Source: Gracilaria gracilis
Taxonomy: Eukaryota; Rhodophyta; Florideophyceae; Gracilariales; Gracilariaceae
Direction: 5' to 3'
Assembly: GCA_030374805.1 (NCBI GenBank)
Contig: JARGSG010000102.1
Span: forward strand, 1 to 64,000
Length of the DNA stretch: 64,000 nt
Of this stretch, positions 29,248-40,465 are shown one piece after another. Position 1 is the stretch's first letter; each line of letters starts with the position of its first letter. The position numbers were made by a program, and so were the translations under genes. The notes beneath the pieces were generated by a model that had not been told where the DNA came from, made no database searches, and worked only from the letters and a program-made list of their open reading frames with translations.

Positions 29248-31110
29248 CTATTCCGCGCTGACCAGGACTGGCAGTCCGCCCGGGAGCTTAGGAAGCGGGC
29301 GCGGGAGCGGGCGCGGGAAAGGAAGCGGGCGCGGGAAAGGAAGCGGGCGCGGGAACGGAACGGGACGTAGGTCTGGAGCCGGGGACCCGCTCGGAACGGG
29401 ACCACGTTTTCGGCAACGTCCACCGATACATGAGCTCGAGATGCATCGCGCACACTTTCCACACCTCTGACCTCGTCTCCGAGAACGCTTGCACACTCCG
29501 CTCACACACGAAAAGCCCTTGGCGCACTTCTTCGTCCTCGAGCACCTAGCACACACCCTTGGGCTCGGCAATGTGGTCGGAGACGGAAGCGACGTACTGC
29601 CGCCGTCGCAAGTAGGAGCTGTTATGGCGCACAGCGTTCCCAGTCGGATTTCGAACAACTCTTCCACCAGAATCTTCTCCTGGCTTACCTTTCCGTTCTT
29701 CACCAGCTGTAATCCGAGGTCCTTGCCCTTGATGCTCAGGTCGCCTCGTAGTCTGTGGCACTGGTCGCACTTTCCGATCTTCAGTCCGCTGCCGCTGAAC
29801 GGAGTGAACGGCGGGTTCTTGACCCTCGTCGAAGCCTCCAGTCCAAGCTTGGCGCCGATGTTTCCTTCCACCCCCTTCTTGCCCAGAGTGAGCTCCACCC
29901 CGATCGCGGGTCGCAGACCCACGAATCCGGTAATGCCTGCCTCCGCCTCGTTCTCAAATGTCAAGCTCGACCTTCCCGAACTCCCGGCGTTCTTCGGTAG
30001 GAGATTTCTGGAGTTCATACGAGGCGGGATAATCCTGGCCGTCACACGCTGCTTGTTGCGGTGAGACGCGTGGATACTGGCTCGCAAAGCGGCGTCAACT
30101 TCCATCTCAGCTACCCACTCCACTTTTCCGAACGCGCCAGCACGAATGCGACCAACGAAGGGGATCCTGGCGGAGAAACCAAACTTGGGAATGGGCTTGC
30201 GGAAGAGCTCACCAGTCTTCTCGCCTTCAAACTTGGCTGAAACAAGGAGCTCGGCGTCCAGGCGCGCTTCCAGGTTCTGTTCCCACTGCACTTCTGTCTT
30301 GCGCAGACGCTTCACCTTGAACTTGTTCACGCTTGCCGAAAGGGAGGCGTCTACATTCAGTTCAGCGCCTGGGAAAAGCTGTACCCTCGTCTTGGCAGAG
30401 ATACTGGGGCGGGTGACAACCGGGAGCGTGTCATTTGGCACTAATGCCCGGGCGGTAGCCAACAGCGACTCTGTGGCGGCGAACAAGGGGCTGTCGTCAA
30501 ACACCACCTTCTTGGGCAACGACGTGACGAAAGCAGGCTCCTCGACGATATCAATATCGACCGTAGGCGCAACCTCCGATCCGGAAACAATATCCATGTC
30601 TAAAGAGACCGTCTGGCCGTCGGCGGTCATGCTGCTGATGACATAAAATAGTGCGTCATCTGCCTCGTCAACGCCTTCGACTGGCAACACTTTGGCACAG
30701 TTGTTTTCCCAGTCGTCCACGTCAATGACGAACGCAGTGCCTTTTTGGAAGTCCGAGGCGTCCAGACTGGCGCCACTGAGACGAATGGTGGCCTTTCGAG
30801 CTGCCGCATCACGGGAACAGGAGAGTACCTGTACGCCATCTTCGACAAGCTCGTCGAACACAACGGCGTCTTGCTTCAATTCGACGGCGAATTCGAGCAC
30901 TCGCTGAGTTGGTGGGGGTGCTTGCAACAGCTGTAGATTGGGCGAGCCCGCACTAGCGGGTGCGGCGGCTGGTGCGACGCCGATGAGCGTCTTGCCGCGC
31001 AGAACGGTGGGCGAGCCGGTGGAGGATGAGGCGTGGTGAAGCTTCGAAGTGGCCGATACTTGGCAGATGAAGGCGAGCGACAAGAGCAGAAAGATGAACT
31101 TGTCGATCAT
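29248..31110 (-). CDS. Secreted 620-aa protein with Cys-rich and PFPRPL-repeat tail
   Basis: Residues 1-20 are a signal peptide (MIDKFIFLLLSLAFICQVSA). A long Val/Asp-rich, beta-prone body (about 60-480) follows, with few cysteines and no family I can name. Near residues 520-575 lies a basic cysteine-rich segment (CARCSRTKKCAKGFSC, then CGKCARCISSSC). The carboxy end has tandem PFPRPL hexapeptides encoded by an 18-bp DNA repeat (about 29310-29363). GC content is higher than in neighbouring genes. It is probably an extracellular matrix or cell-wall protein; the Pro/Arg tail could bind acidic polysaccharide (inference). Confidence 0.8.
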   Translation of the reverse strand: MIDKFIFLLLSLAFICQVSATSKLHHASSSTGSPTVLRGKTLIGVAPAAAPASAGSPNLQLLQAPPPTQRVLEFAVELKQDAVVFDELVEDGVQVLSCSRDAAARKATIRLSGASLDASDFQKGTAFVIDVDDWENNCAKVLPVEGVDEADDALFYVISSMTADGQTVSLDMDIVSGSEVAPTVDIDIVEEPAFVTSLPKKVVFDDSPLFAATESLLATARALVPNDTLPVVTRPSISAKTRVQLFPGAELNVDASLSASVNKFKVKRLRKTEVQWEQNLEARLDAELLVSAKFEGEKTGELFRKPIPKFGFSARIPFVGRIRAGAFGKVEWVAEMEVDAALRASIHASHRNKQRVTARIIPPRMNSRNLLPKNAGSSGRSSLTFENEAEAGITGFVGLRPAIGVELTLGKKGVEGNIGAKLGLEASTRVKNPPFTPFSGSGLKIGKCDQCHRLRGDLSIKGKDLGLQLVKNGKVSQEKILVEELFEIRLGTLCAITAPTCDGGSTSLPSPTTLPSPRVCARCSRTKKCAKGFSCVSGVCKRSRRRGQRCGKCARCISSSCIGGRCRKRGPVPSGSPAPDLRPVPFPRPLPFPRPLPFPRPLPRPLPKLPGGLPVLVSAE

Positions 31111-34064
31111 GATGCAGGACGTGAAGTGAGGGATGAAGAGAGAAGTTGAATGTTATTAAGTTGCTGAATGTTAACAGTTGATGATGAGTTCAGTTATGGG
31201 AGTTGCTGTTGAGTGGGGCGGGGTTGGACTTGGCGCGGCGGCGAGTTTTAAGCGATGTAGAAGGCTGAAATTGAAGGACGAGGAGCTGACCATCATTGTT
31301 GAGCTTGAGCTGCAGAAAGAATGAGATGACGAAGGCGGTGTACAAAGTGATCAAACAGAAAGGGATGCAGCTGCGATCAGCAAGTAGCGGTCCTCTTCAA
31401 GCGAGCTCCGCCAGCGTGTGCCGGAGGTGGAGAAGACGCGGTGTAGCTTTTGAGGGCAGCCATCATTTTGATAGGGGCCATTGTTGTAATGAATTGGTCT
31501 GTAATTTTACCGGTGCGGCACTGACTGTGCCAGCCATGAAGTGGCGCCAGGTGTGCGGTGGGGGCGGTCAGCAATGCTGGCAGGAAGCGGACGTTTTGCG
31601 TTGCACAGCGGCATGAGCCGTTTTGTGCAGGCTGGCGTATAATCATTCATGCGAGGCAGTGCCTGTTCCGCATGTACATATGCTCTTGCAGCCAAACAAG
31701 TTAAATCGGTGACATATTTGTGGAACTATCAGAGTCCAAACTGTACTATTGTAGACGCAGTACGATATGTACCCTTGGTACCAACGGTAAAACGCTACTC
31801 AAATACATAGGTATTTGGCCACGACGCTGTGGAAAATCGAAGCCAATGCTGAGCTGAGTGGCAACAAGTGAGGCCAGCTTTCGATTTCACGTGCTCCGTG
31901 GCTGGCTGTCACAGCCGACAGCTGCTGCTTGCAACGCGTTCACGTGTACATCGAGTCGCGTGTACATCGAGTCGCGTGTACATCGAGTCGCGTGTACAGC
32001 CAGTCGCGTGTGCAGCCAGTCGCGTGTACATCGAGTCGCGTGTACAGCTAGTCGCGTGTACAGCCAGTCGCGTGTACAGCCAGTCGCGTGTACAGCCAGT
32101 CGTTGTTCTTTGTTTCCCGGAAAGTGCCTGCCAAAAAAACTGACCCATGGGTGCCAGGCACATGTCGGGCGGCGGCTCGCGAAAGTACAGTACCGTTGGT
32201 AGCTCTACACGAGCAGCAGCTGCAGCGCAGCGATGCCGCGAATGACTCTGGGCGGCTGGTGGTGGTGACGGAGACGACGCCGTCGTGCTGACGACGCCGT
32301 GTCGCGCAGCGCGTTGAGCACGCGCGAAAAGCTGAGCGGCGGCGCCCGCGGCGGCACCGCGTTGCTGGTGGATGTATTGTATGTTAATTGTGTTTTTTAA
32401 AGAGTACTATGTGACAAGAGCAAGTACGAAGCACGGCAGTGGCTGAACAGCAGCCTATGGCATGAACATCAGTAGTGAAACACTTTCAGCCTTCAAATCT
32501 TAGAAATCAAATTTCTGTGTTTAGTGCAAACCACTCAAGAAGAGTGTAGCATGAAATGGAACATTAGAAATGAACTTGAATGCCGTACACTCACCAATCG
32601 TTGACTACGCGCCGATCGGCTTTTCACGGCTCAGCCGGCGTACTAAGAACCTATGCAGGTCGTCATCGCCTGTTCTTAGTATGTGCGTTACGCAATGACA
32701 AGCCCAGGGCGCATGAAAGAGCAGATGGTTGCCCGCGGGTGTGCCCCGGATGTTCAATGCCGCACTCTTGTCTCGTCAATGAATTCTCTTCGTTGTTGTG
32801 AGCAGTATGCGTATCTCAGGGTGCGACAAAAAAACACCCCGCACCTATTCTCAAAAACGGTTTTTGGTGAAAGAAGTTTTCAAGACGCTCCCAATCATTT
32901 TTTAATTTGCATTACTTGCAAAGCGTTCTTTGTTCGCGGTTTCTTGCGGAGAAGCAAACGTCGCGGTGTCGGAGAAAAGAATGTGTCGCTTTGCATCTTT
33001 GTGAGCAAATTCGTTGAAGGGCGAATGGCTGCCGTTCAGTGAGCTGTTACAGGAACAAGTTATTATGGTAGATGATTACTCTAATACGATCTTTAGCTTT
33101 TCAAACGTGAGGACGCATCTCGCGGACCAGAGGTCTTGTTTGCATTCGGCGATTGTTAACGTCGACTGTATGGCAACAAACTAGGCGTGTAGTTACAGGG
33201 TTAGTGAAAAGCGTGAGCTGGAGTATTGGGTGGATAGATAAGTTAAGATACAGAGCAGGAGTGGCACGTGACGCATGTGGACGTTTGTATATATGGACGG
33301 CACTTTGGAACAGGGCGAGATGGAGAAATAATTATTACACTTTCGTTGCCGGAGCCAAGCAATTGAGAATGTTCAGCGCTCGATAGTATGCCGTTAGCAG
33401 CAGCAAATGCGTGGTGGGAGGTGTATGAACCGGTGAGTTTTATTTTTTCGCGAGATGGAAGATACGTATCAATACTGAAGTAGAATGTTTAAGTGTGTTT
33501 AGAGTGTAGTGGGTATGTGTTCGGTTGATGGAGAGAGGAAGTTTAGAACAACTCTTTGTTTGCAAAGGACATGATGCGTTGCCGAAAACGAGGAAGGAAT
33601 TTACGAAGATGAACTGAAAGAAGAAAAGCCATCAGAGTGGCGTTGTTTAGTTACGCGAAGGTTGCCGAAAGGTAACCGTGAAGGGTTTTCTTTTCTTTGC
33701 ACGCACGAATTTGAGCGAGGATGATGTACTGTGAAAGTCGGATGGTGAGGACTAAGGGTTAAGGGCTGTGAAAAGACTTGGCTATGGGTGCAGCGAACCG
33801 AAGATTCTCAGTTGTGACAAGCTTTATGTCGCGGGATAAGGCGACAGTGAGCACGAGAGACACGTGGTTGAGCAACGGATTCTTGCCTTGCAAGGCACAA
33901 AAGGCTGCTCGGTGCGTAGATGGTTTGTTTTTGCATGAAGTGCATGTTCAACTGCGGGTTACGAAAAAGCGGCCATGTGCAGGGTTGAAGTGGCTTCAGT
34001 TGGATGACGAGTGGTCTTGCCGGACGCTGATTTTGCGCAGTTGGTCAGCGGCTGAAGCGCGCAC
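31111..34064. other. 3-kb gene-poor stretch with a minisatellite
   Basis: No convincing gene. Contains the 16-bp minisatellite at 31943-32102 and a GC-rich segment near 32220-32360. The ORF at 32683-33042 has no domain or signal peptide and is treated as chance. Confidence 0.5.
31943..32102. repeat. 16-bp minisatellite, 10 units
   Basis: Ten uninterrupted 16-bp units of type CGTGTACATCGAGTCG or CGTGTACAGCCAGTCG. Variant types are ordered in blocks: three ATCGAG units first, AGCCAG units last. The unit is not a multiple of three, so all frames give repeating peptides by chance. There are no spacers, so it is not a CRISPR. Confidence 0.95.
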
Positions 34065-34072
34065 TATAAAAG
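34065..34072 (+). promoter_or_regulatory. TATA box of the small secreted protein gene
   Basis: TATAAAAG lies 121 bp before the ATG at 34186. The spacing agrees with the TATA boxes of the vWA, zinc-finger B and dehalogenase genes. Confidence 0.65.
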
Positions 34073-34185
34073 AAACTGTCGCAAGCGTTTGAAAGCAACA
34101 ACCGAAAATCGTCATCTCACCGCGCCTGACCTCCAACCACCGAAACAACCGAACTCCAATCACGTCGTCTTCCAAAACAGCAAGC

Positions 34186-34524
34186 ATGTTCGCGAAAACT
34201 ATCTTGATGGCAGTGCTGCTTCTGGCAACCATGGTACTCGCCAATGGTCCACGCTGCGGAGAGGAGTGCAAGAAGGTGCCCAAATCGCCCATGTTCACGT
34301 GCGCGCCAGTGTTCTGTCCCAAGCACACGTATTGTGCCCAGAAGGCCACTTGCAAACTGTCCCCGCACAAATTCTTAGGCCGGTGGTACAGGAACGCCAA
34401 GTGCTGCACCACCAAGGCTGCTTGTGTGGTGTTTGAGTTCGGGGGAAGTGGTGGACGCATTCAGGCGGGACCGTCTTCGTCGGGCGGTGATGGTGTTGAC
34501 GCTCAGGACGCCGTATACGTGTAA
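34186..34524 (+). CDS. Small secreted nine-cysteine protein, 112 aa
   Basis: A signal peptide of 19 residues (MFAKTILMAVLLLATMVLA) is followed by a compact basic domain with nine cysteines at 24, 28, 39, 44, 50, 56, 73, 74 and 80, including a CC pair. The last ~25 residues are Gly/Ser-rich and acidic. The size, signal and cysteine density are those of a secreted peptide such as a defence or wall protein, but the cysteine spacing does not match a family I know. A TATA box at 34065 supports expression. Confidence 0.75.
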   Translation: MFAKTILMAVLLLATMVLANGPRCGEECKKVPKSPMFTCAPVFCPKHTYCAQKATCKLSPHKFLGRWYRNAKCCTTKAACVVFEFGGSGGRIQAGPSSSGGDGVDAQDAVYV

Positions 34525-35656
34525 GATGGGGTTGAATGGGGCGCTGGCTTTTCTGTGAGCTGCGTAGGACTGGCTTTGCTAGCTGCTGTGCTGCACTGCT
34601 CTTGGTTTCTTGTCTCCACAGTTTGTGTTTAGACTTAGATTTGAGTCTATACATTCAGCACATAGGGGGGGTGTCTATATATGCCTTCTTTATTGTTGTT
34701 AATTCCACTCTAGCTGATGGTAAAGCTGTGATTTGAGTTTCGAATGCCATGGATGCAAAATCTGCTGTGACACACGTTTTCACGTCCTCCAAATTCAATT
34801 ACGTTATTGAAGCTATCACTTTCTTTGGTTGACCAGAATCAAGCTATAATTAATTGTTATATTTAGCATTTGGGTGATTACGATCTGGTTTCCCTTTTTA
34901 CCTTCGCTGATGTACCTTGCTTCGTTGATTCCATGACAACGAATGGGGGGCGTGGGCAGCAACAACATTTTCAGATATTGTCCGATTTCTGCAGGGGATG
35001 TACTTGTTTCGTGGTAGCTCTATATAGAGCTACAACTCCGTCAGCAGTCGCCAGCTGAACCGATAGAACTCTCTAAATAGAAACTCCGAGTAGAAATGTT
35101 ATTGTGCGCACGATGGAGCCCACCATTACGAATCGGGCGCAGCTAACAAAATAGTTACAAAGCTCTGCAAACCAGCGGTTGTTTGTTCAACATGTGACAT
35201 CAATATTATATAGCCAAAAATATTACAATTACAATTAAAAATATTGTGAAGTGTACGGTATTCCAAACATTTGGTTTGTTTCAGAAAAGCAAAAGTACCA
35301 AGTGAACTTTTGTTCAAATCAATCAAAGTTGCGAAAACTAACAATCAGATCAAAATGCAAATCCAATATTAGCTAACTCGCGGAATTGCATTTGCTGCCC
35401 TTCTGGTGATCCACATAAGCTGCTGGTGAAATCTTGTGGCATAGGCATAGAATACTAGCTCCGGTAGGCGATTTGCCATTTTCGACGAATGAAGGTCTAA
35501 ACATTCTTGCGCTTGGTAGAGCTAGACAGATAAGAAACAATTGGTTTCTTCAATAGAGAACCACTAAGAAAAAACGTTCATGTTTTACAGTATACCACCG
35601 AGCATTCATAGGCCCAAGTCAAAAGAAAAAGCGAAAGAAACAAACTGGAAAGATAT
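34525..35656. other. Intergenic, no gene seen
   Basis: About 1.1 kb. Includes the palindrome GTAGCTCTATATAGAGCTAC near 35013. No coding region with support. Confidence 0.5.
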
Positions 35657-36157
35657 TTATTGAAGGAAGGAGCACCCAGGGCAACATGATAACGAATTGC
35701 CGCCACCGCCATTCACAAGCGAACAAGCGTTGCAGCAATTAATTGGGGGGCCAAAAGCCATTGAGATCAGGCAAGTAAATTGCTCAGCATCATTCTCAGC
35801 AGATGTCCACCGCGTGAATGCCAAAAACCCTATTCTCACAAAGAAGACAGGCACAGACGCTCGATATTTTATCACTAAATCGAATTCGCCGTCCACGAGC
35901 AGAAGAAGAGCGGTGCGATCGTCTTCCGGGAGGGTTAGCGATCCAAGTTGCGAATTGAAACAGGTTGCAAAGCCGCCCGGGACACGACATTGACCCGCTA
36001 CACAGGTTATGAGCTTGGTTGTGTTGGTTATCTGCGGTTGCACAAATTGCGGAATCGAGATGAGATCTAGGATGTTTTGGGGGATGGTCGGGGCAGCATT
36101 GGCTGCCATCATATGGTATGATAGGGCAATAAAAAGTACATTAACGCCCGATTTCAT
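35657..36157 (-). CDS. Secreted cysteine-containing protein, 166 aa
   Basis: The likely start is the ATG at 36157 (MKSGVNVLFIAL), which gives a signal peptide ending near ANAAPT. An upstream in-frame ATG at 36184 lies inside a hairpin and target duplication and is less likely. The mature protein has cysteine pairs CVAGQC near the start and CCNAC, CCPGC near the end, with a Gly-rich linker GGGGNS. No family recognised. On the minus strand a TATA box (TATAAAAA, plus 36565-36572) lies about 410 bp upstream. Removing the 264 bp of SINE plus duplication brings this to about 150 bp, so the insertion probably lengthened the 5' leader. Confidence 0.7.
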   Translation of the reverse strand: MKSGVNVLFIALSYHMMAANAAPTIPQNILDLISIPQFVQPQITNTTKLITCVAGQCRVPGGFATCFNSQLGSLTLPEDDRTALLLLVDGEFDLVIKYRASVPVFFVRIGFLAFTRWTSAENDAEQFTCLISMAFGPPINCCNACSLVNGGGGNSLSCCPGCSFLQ

Positions 36158-36202
36158 GGCGAGTTGAGAGTGTTGAAAGTTCATGTATTTGAACTTTCAA
36201 CA

Positions 36203-36441
36203 CTCCCCTTCGACCTGTGCTCACTGTCAAGCCGAAGGACAAAGCTTACAGAAGAACTGATCTGCCTGATCTGGTTACCTTCACACTGTAACTCCCCTTC
36301 TGCTGTACACATGTACAATCTCTTTGTCAAATGTCACTTCTGGGACTCGAACCCAAGGTCTACAGCGTAAAGCTGGGCCCATAACCTATTGGAAAACAGA
36401 TGAGCTATTGGCGCTATGCTCTCTTGTGACACAGGGCGTGC
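36203..36441 (-). mobile_element. tRNA-derived SINE with 25-bp target duplication
   Basis: A 239-bp insert is flanked by identical 25-bp direct repeats (36178-36202 and 36442-36466). On the minus strand its first third looks like a decayed tRNA: TAGCTCATCTG resembles an A box, and GGTTCGAGTCC (plus about 36343-36353) is a perfect B box. The acceptor stem does not pair, so it is not a working tRNA gene. A tRNA-like pol III head and a long target duplication are the marks of a SINE moved by LINE machinery. No poly(A) tail is seen. Confidence 0.75.
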
Positions 36442-36466
36442 AGTTCATGTATTTGAACTTTCAACA

Positions 36467-39404
36467 GAGAGGAATGAGGAACGAGGAATAAGGAATGGGC
36501 TGAGAGCGAGCTTGATGGGTTGGGAGAGGCTGAGATGAGGTAGCCACAAGTTGGCTGAGATGATTTTTTATATGCAGTTTCGGTTAGTCAGCCTTCCAAG
36601 ACGCGTTGGCATTTGATGGACGAGAGTATCGAAAGCGGAGAATTTGGACGCTTTGTCTTCAAAGTTGTTTGAGAAACGATGCGACCCAAATCTGCGGTGT
36701 ATTGTATCATAGGTACCGTGTGAGTATCTGTGGTGGGTCAGATGTACTCTACGGCACGAAGAACAAAATGGCAGACACTACCTCATGATATTAGCCTTCG
36801 CTCAACAATACACGCCACCATGACGAGTGTCTGATCTTTTGAGGCAGATACTCGTCATCACATAACTGGTTGAAACAAGGTAGTAGAAGAAACAGAACGT
36901 GGAGAGCTACGAATGAAAATGCGGAGCTAAGGCTTCGATATAATCGTTTGTAGTCATCCATATTCGGAAGTGCTAAGCTTTTGGAGAGTTGAAAACAACT
37001 GTGATGACAATGTCATGACGTGTATGGAAGGACAAGTGGTAGCGTTATCTCGCGCCCCTTTCTGTAGGTATGACTTGTCAAACGAACCGGGCACGGTGGG
37101 GAAGCTGTTGTTGTTGTTGGAGCCCATTTTGAAGCCGGAACGGTCGAGTTCTCTAGCACATGGTAGACAAGTTGCCAATCGGACAAAAGAGCGTGGGATC
37201 TAGAAATGTCGTGCATGCAGCACCCATGGAGCATAGACCTTGCATTGAGGTGGCATTGATGTACCCTTGTATCCCAGTGCCCCATAATGAGGAGTTCCAA
37301 AAACTTGCGAAATAAAAACTCTTCCAAAAGTTTCATACCTTTACACGCGTACACGACGCACGTGCAAAACAACCTTCAATGCAAAAGGAGCTTGGCAGTG
37401 TACACGTACATTTTGATAACGTACACGTGTCTCGTCTCGGTTTTTGAGACGTCATGCAAGACGCAAGCGCGCTGCGCCGTATACCGCTTGTTGATGAGCA
37501 CTCTCCTGTTCCTGGTAGAGTTCGATAGTCTTCTCGAGTCAAGGCGGCGGCGGCGATAGACGCCAAAGGGTGAGCTGCGAGCTCCGTTCCTCAACGGAAC
37601 CATCATATCGGTATATGAAAGAAACTCGTAATACGCTTTCGATACCGAGAAGTAACAGTTATTTCGAAATGGCCACCTCCGTGGTTTTGGGATTGCCTCA
37701 TGATGAAGGGCTTTGTGAACATAAAAACCGATTGTAACTCAGCGCACCGACTGTCTATAGTCCTATTATAATGTTGTGTGTGCTTTAGAAAACGTGTACC
37801 GGAGGGTGAGCTGCAGTAAACAAATGCAACCAAAAGGAAGAACAAAGTTTTCACTTCTATCGATAACGCTCTAAATCCATATATGGCAACATTTTGTGTT
37901 CTTTTACTTTGGGCTACATACCATAGTGATGCCACACTATTAAAGAACACATTGGAATCCAATCGACATTGCAGTGCCCCAGCCTTCGTGCCCTCACCAA
38001 ATCCACTTGCCGCCGTCACCACATTCTCAACTTTTGTTTGCAAATGTGCTATCCCAATCGTAATATGAGGCGTCGCAGTTTCTCGCTTGACCCTCGTCGG
38101 AGGTCGTCAAATCTTGAGCGATCAGTGAATAAGAGCTTCAACTTCTCGCTGAAGCGCTTATTTGCAATCACATGCTTCGGAAGGCGCAATGCGCCCCACA
38201 CAAGGCAACGTTTGGGGTGCCATAGGTGTGGCAAAAACATTTTCCAATGGCAAGAAACTTCGCCGCCACACGTTGAGGGTACATGGATACTGAAAAGAAC
38301 TTGAGTCCTTCTCCCGTTCTAAAGAGTACATGGTTTGGATAACAAGAATGCTTGTGCGCCAGTGCTGAGAGTAGAGCAAAATAGTGCCCTAAGGTGGACG
38401 GACGTGCTCATTGACCTCCTGCAAAGGTGATGGATTGGTTTCTTTCCTGAAGTAAAGCTTTTCAGAGGAGGAAATGATCCTTGAATACTTCTTTGTTAGG
38501 CATATGAGTTGATGCGGAACTTTGCCTTTCGGTGGAGATAGAGAATGCCCGCGCCCATGTCTTCTGCCGCCTTCCTGGAACTTGAACAGTTGTAGTGAAT
38601 GTCTCGCCATCGACCGAAGCATGGGCGTGCAAAGCATGACCAAGAAATTCTTGCTTATGGACGTTCACTCATCGTTCTAGCTCTCCAAATTCAGCTCTAC
38701 CATTGCTCCAAGGTTTACTGCATGTATGTACATGTGCTGCTACATGTGTCATGCCTTAGCTGTAACCTGGGTCCAGAAACTGAATTGAATCCAATGATCG
38801 GATGAAGGATGGTCGTGCTGGGAGTAGAAACTTGCGGCTTTCAAAAATCTGCTTCACGATTGAAGTGTAGCACCACAGCACGGTGTAACGGACTACCATG
38901 TCCGCTTAGAAAGTCGCTAACTCTATCTGCTAGGCCGCACTGCTCATATCTAGCTAGCTAGGGTAGGTGTGGCGGTGGATGAAACAGATCTGATTGCCAT
39001 TGGGCCCAGTCAAACAGTCGTGCGAGACAGATCCGAAGACCAGGACGAACGTCGAAATCGAACGCGTCCATCAACTGCGAATGAAAGTGGTTCCCGGCGA
39101 CATGTATTTAATGTGTGGAATGGCAGCCTGTCCTTGGTAGAACGACGAGCGAACCGTTTTCAAGAAAAACTTTCTTCTTCGTTCCATGCAATTCCATTCA
39201 AAGGCCGACGCGGCGGGTCGAGAGTCTCCACTCGAGACTCCGAGAAAAAGAATGCATGCATCAAGTACTGTAAGCTTCCATCAAGCGCTCACTTATTGGC
39301 TTGACAACAAACCTTGCACGTAGATGTCTACGTTAACTTTACAGCAACTGTACCTTCTTGTGATTCTAAGCGAGATTCGAAACCGTCATCTCCGTATCTA
39401 ACCG
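36467..39404. other. 3-kb stretch without a supported gene
   Basis: Several short ORFs on both strands (for example 37603-38043 minus and 38969-39304 plus) lack domains, signal peptides or introns. A possible decayed tRNA-like sequence lies at about 38885-38950 on the minus strand (CGGCCTAGCAGATAGAG). Nothing else is recognised. Confidence 0.45.
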
Positions 39405-39412
39405 TTTAAATA
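39405..39412 (+). promoter_or_regulatory. TATA-like box of the dehalogenase-like gene
   Basis: TTTAAATA lies 80 bp before the ATG at 39485, at the spacing seen for other genes in the window. Confidence 0.45.
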
Positions 39413-39484
39413 CCAAAACCACAGCACGCCTCATCGCCCGCTTCTTCCCAAGCGCCTTGTTTTCGTCTTCATTCCTGAACCACC

Positions 39485-40465
<981 letters not shown>

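Noticed and set aside
31943..32102. Possible CRISPR-like array
   Set aside because: The 16-bp units are contiguous with no spacers; it is a minisatellite in a eukaryotic context.
32683..33042. 119-aa ORF
   Set aside because: No supporting feature; overlaps other chance ORFs of equal length.
36335..36420. Functional tRNA gene on the minus strand
   Set aside because: The B box is perfect but the acceptor stem does not pair and the D region has extra bases; the 25-bp flanking duplication shows a SINE.
37603..38043. 146-aa minus-strand ORF
   Set aside because: No domain, signal peptide, promoter or intron support; composition looks like translated non-coding DNA.
38969..39304. 111-aa ORF before the dehalogenase-like gene
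   Set aside because: Charged low-complexity product with no recognisable feature; treated as chance.
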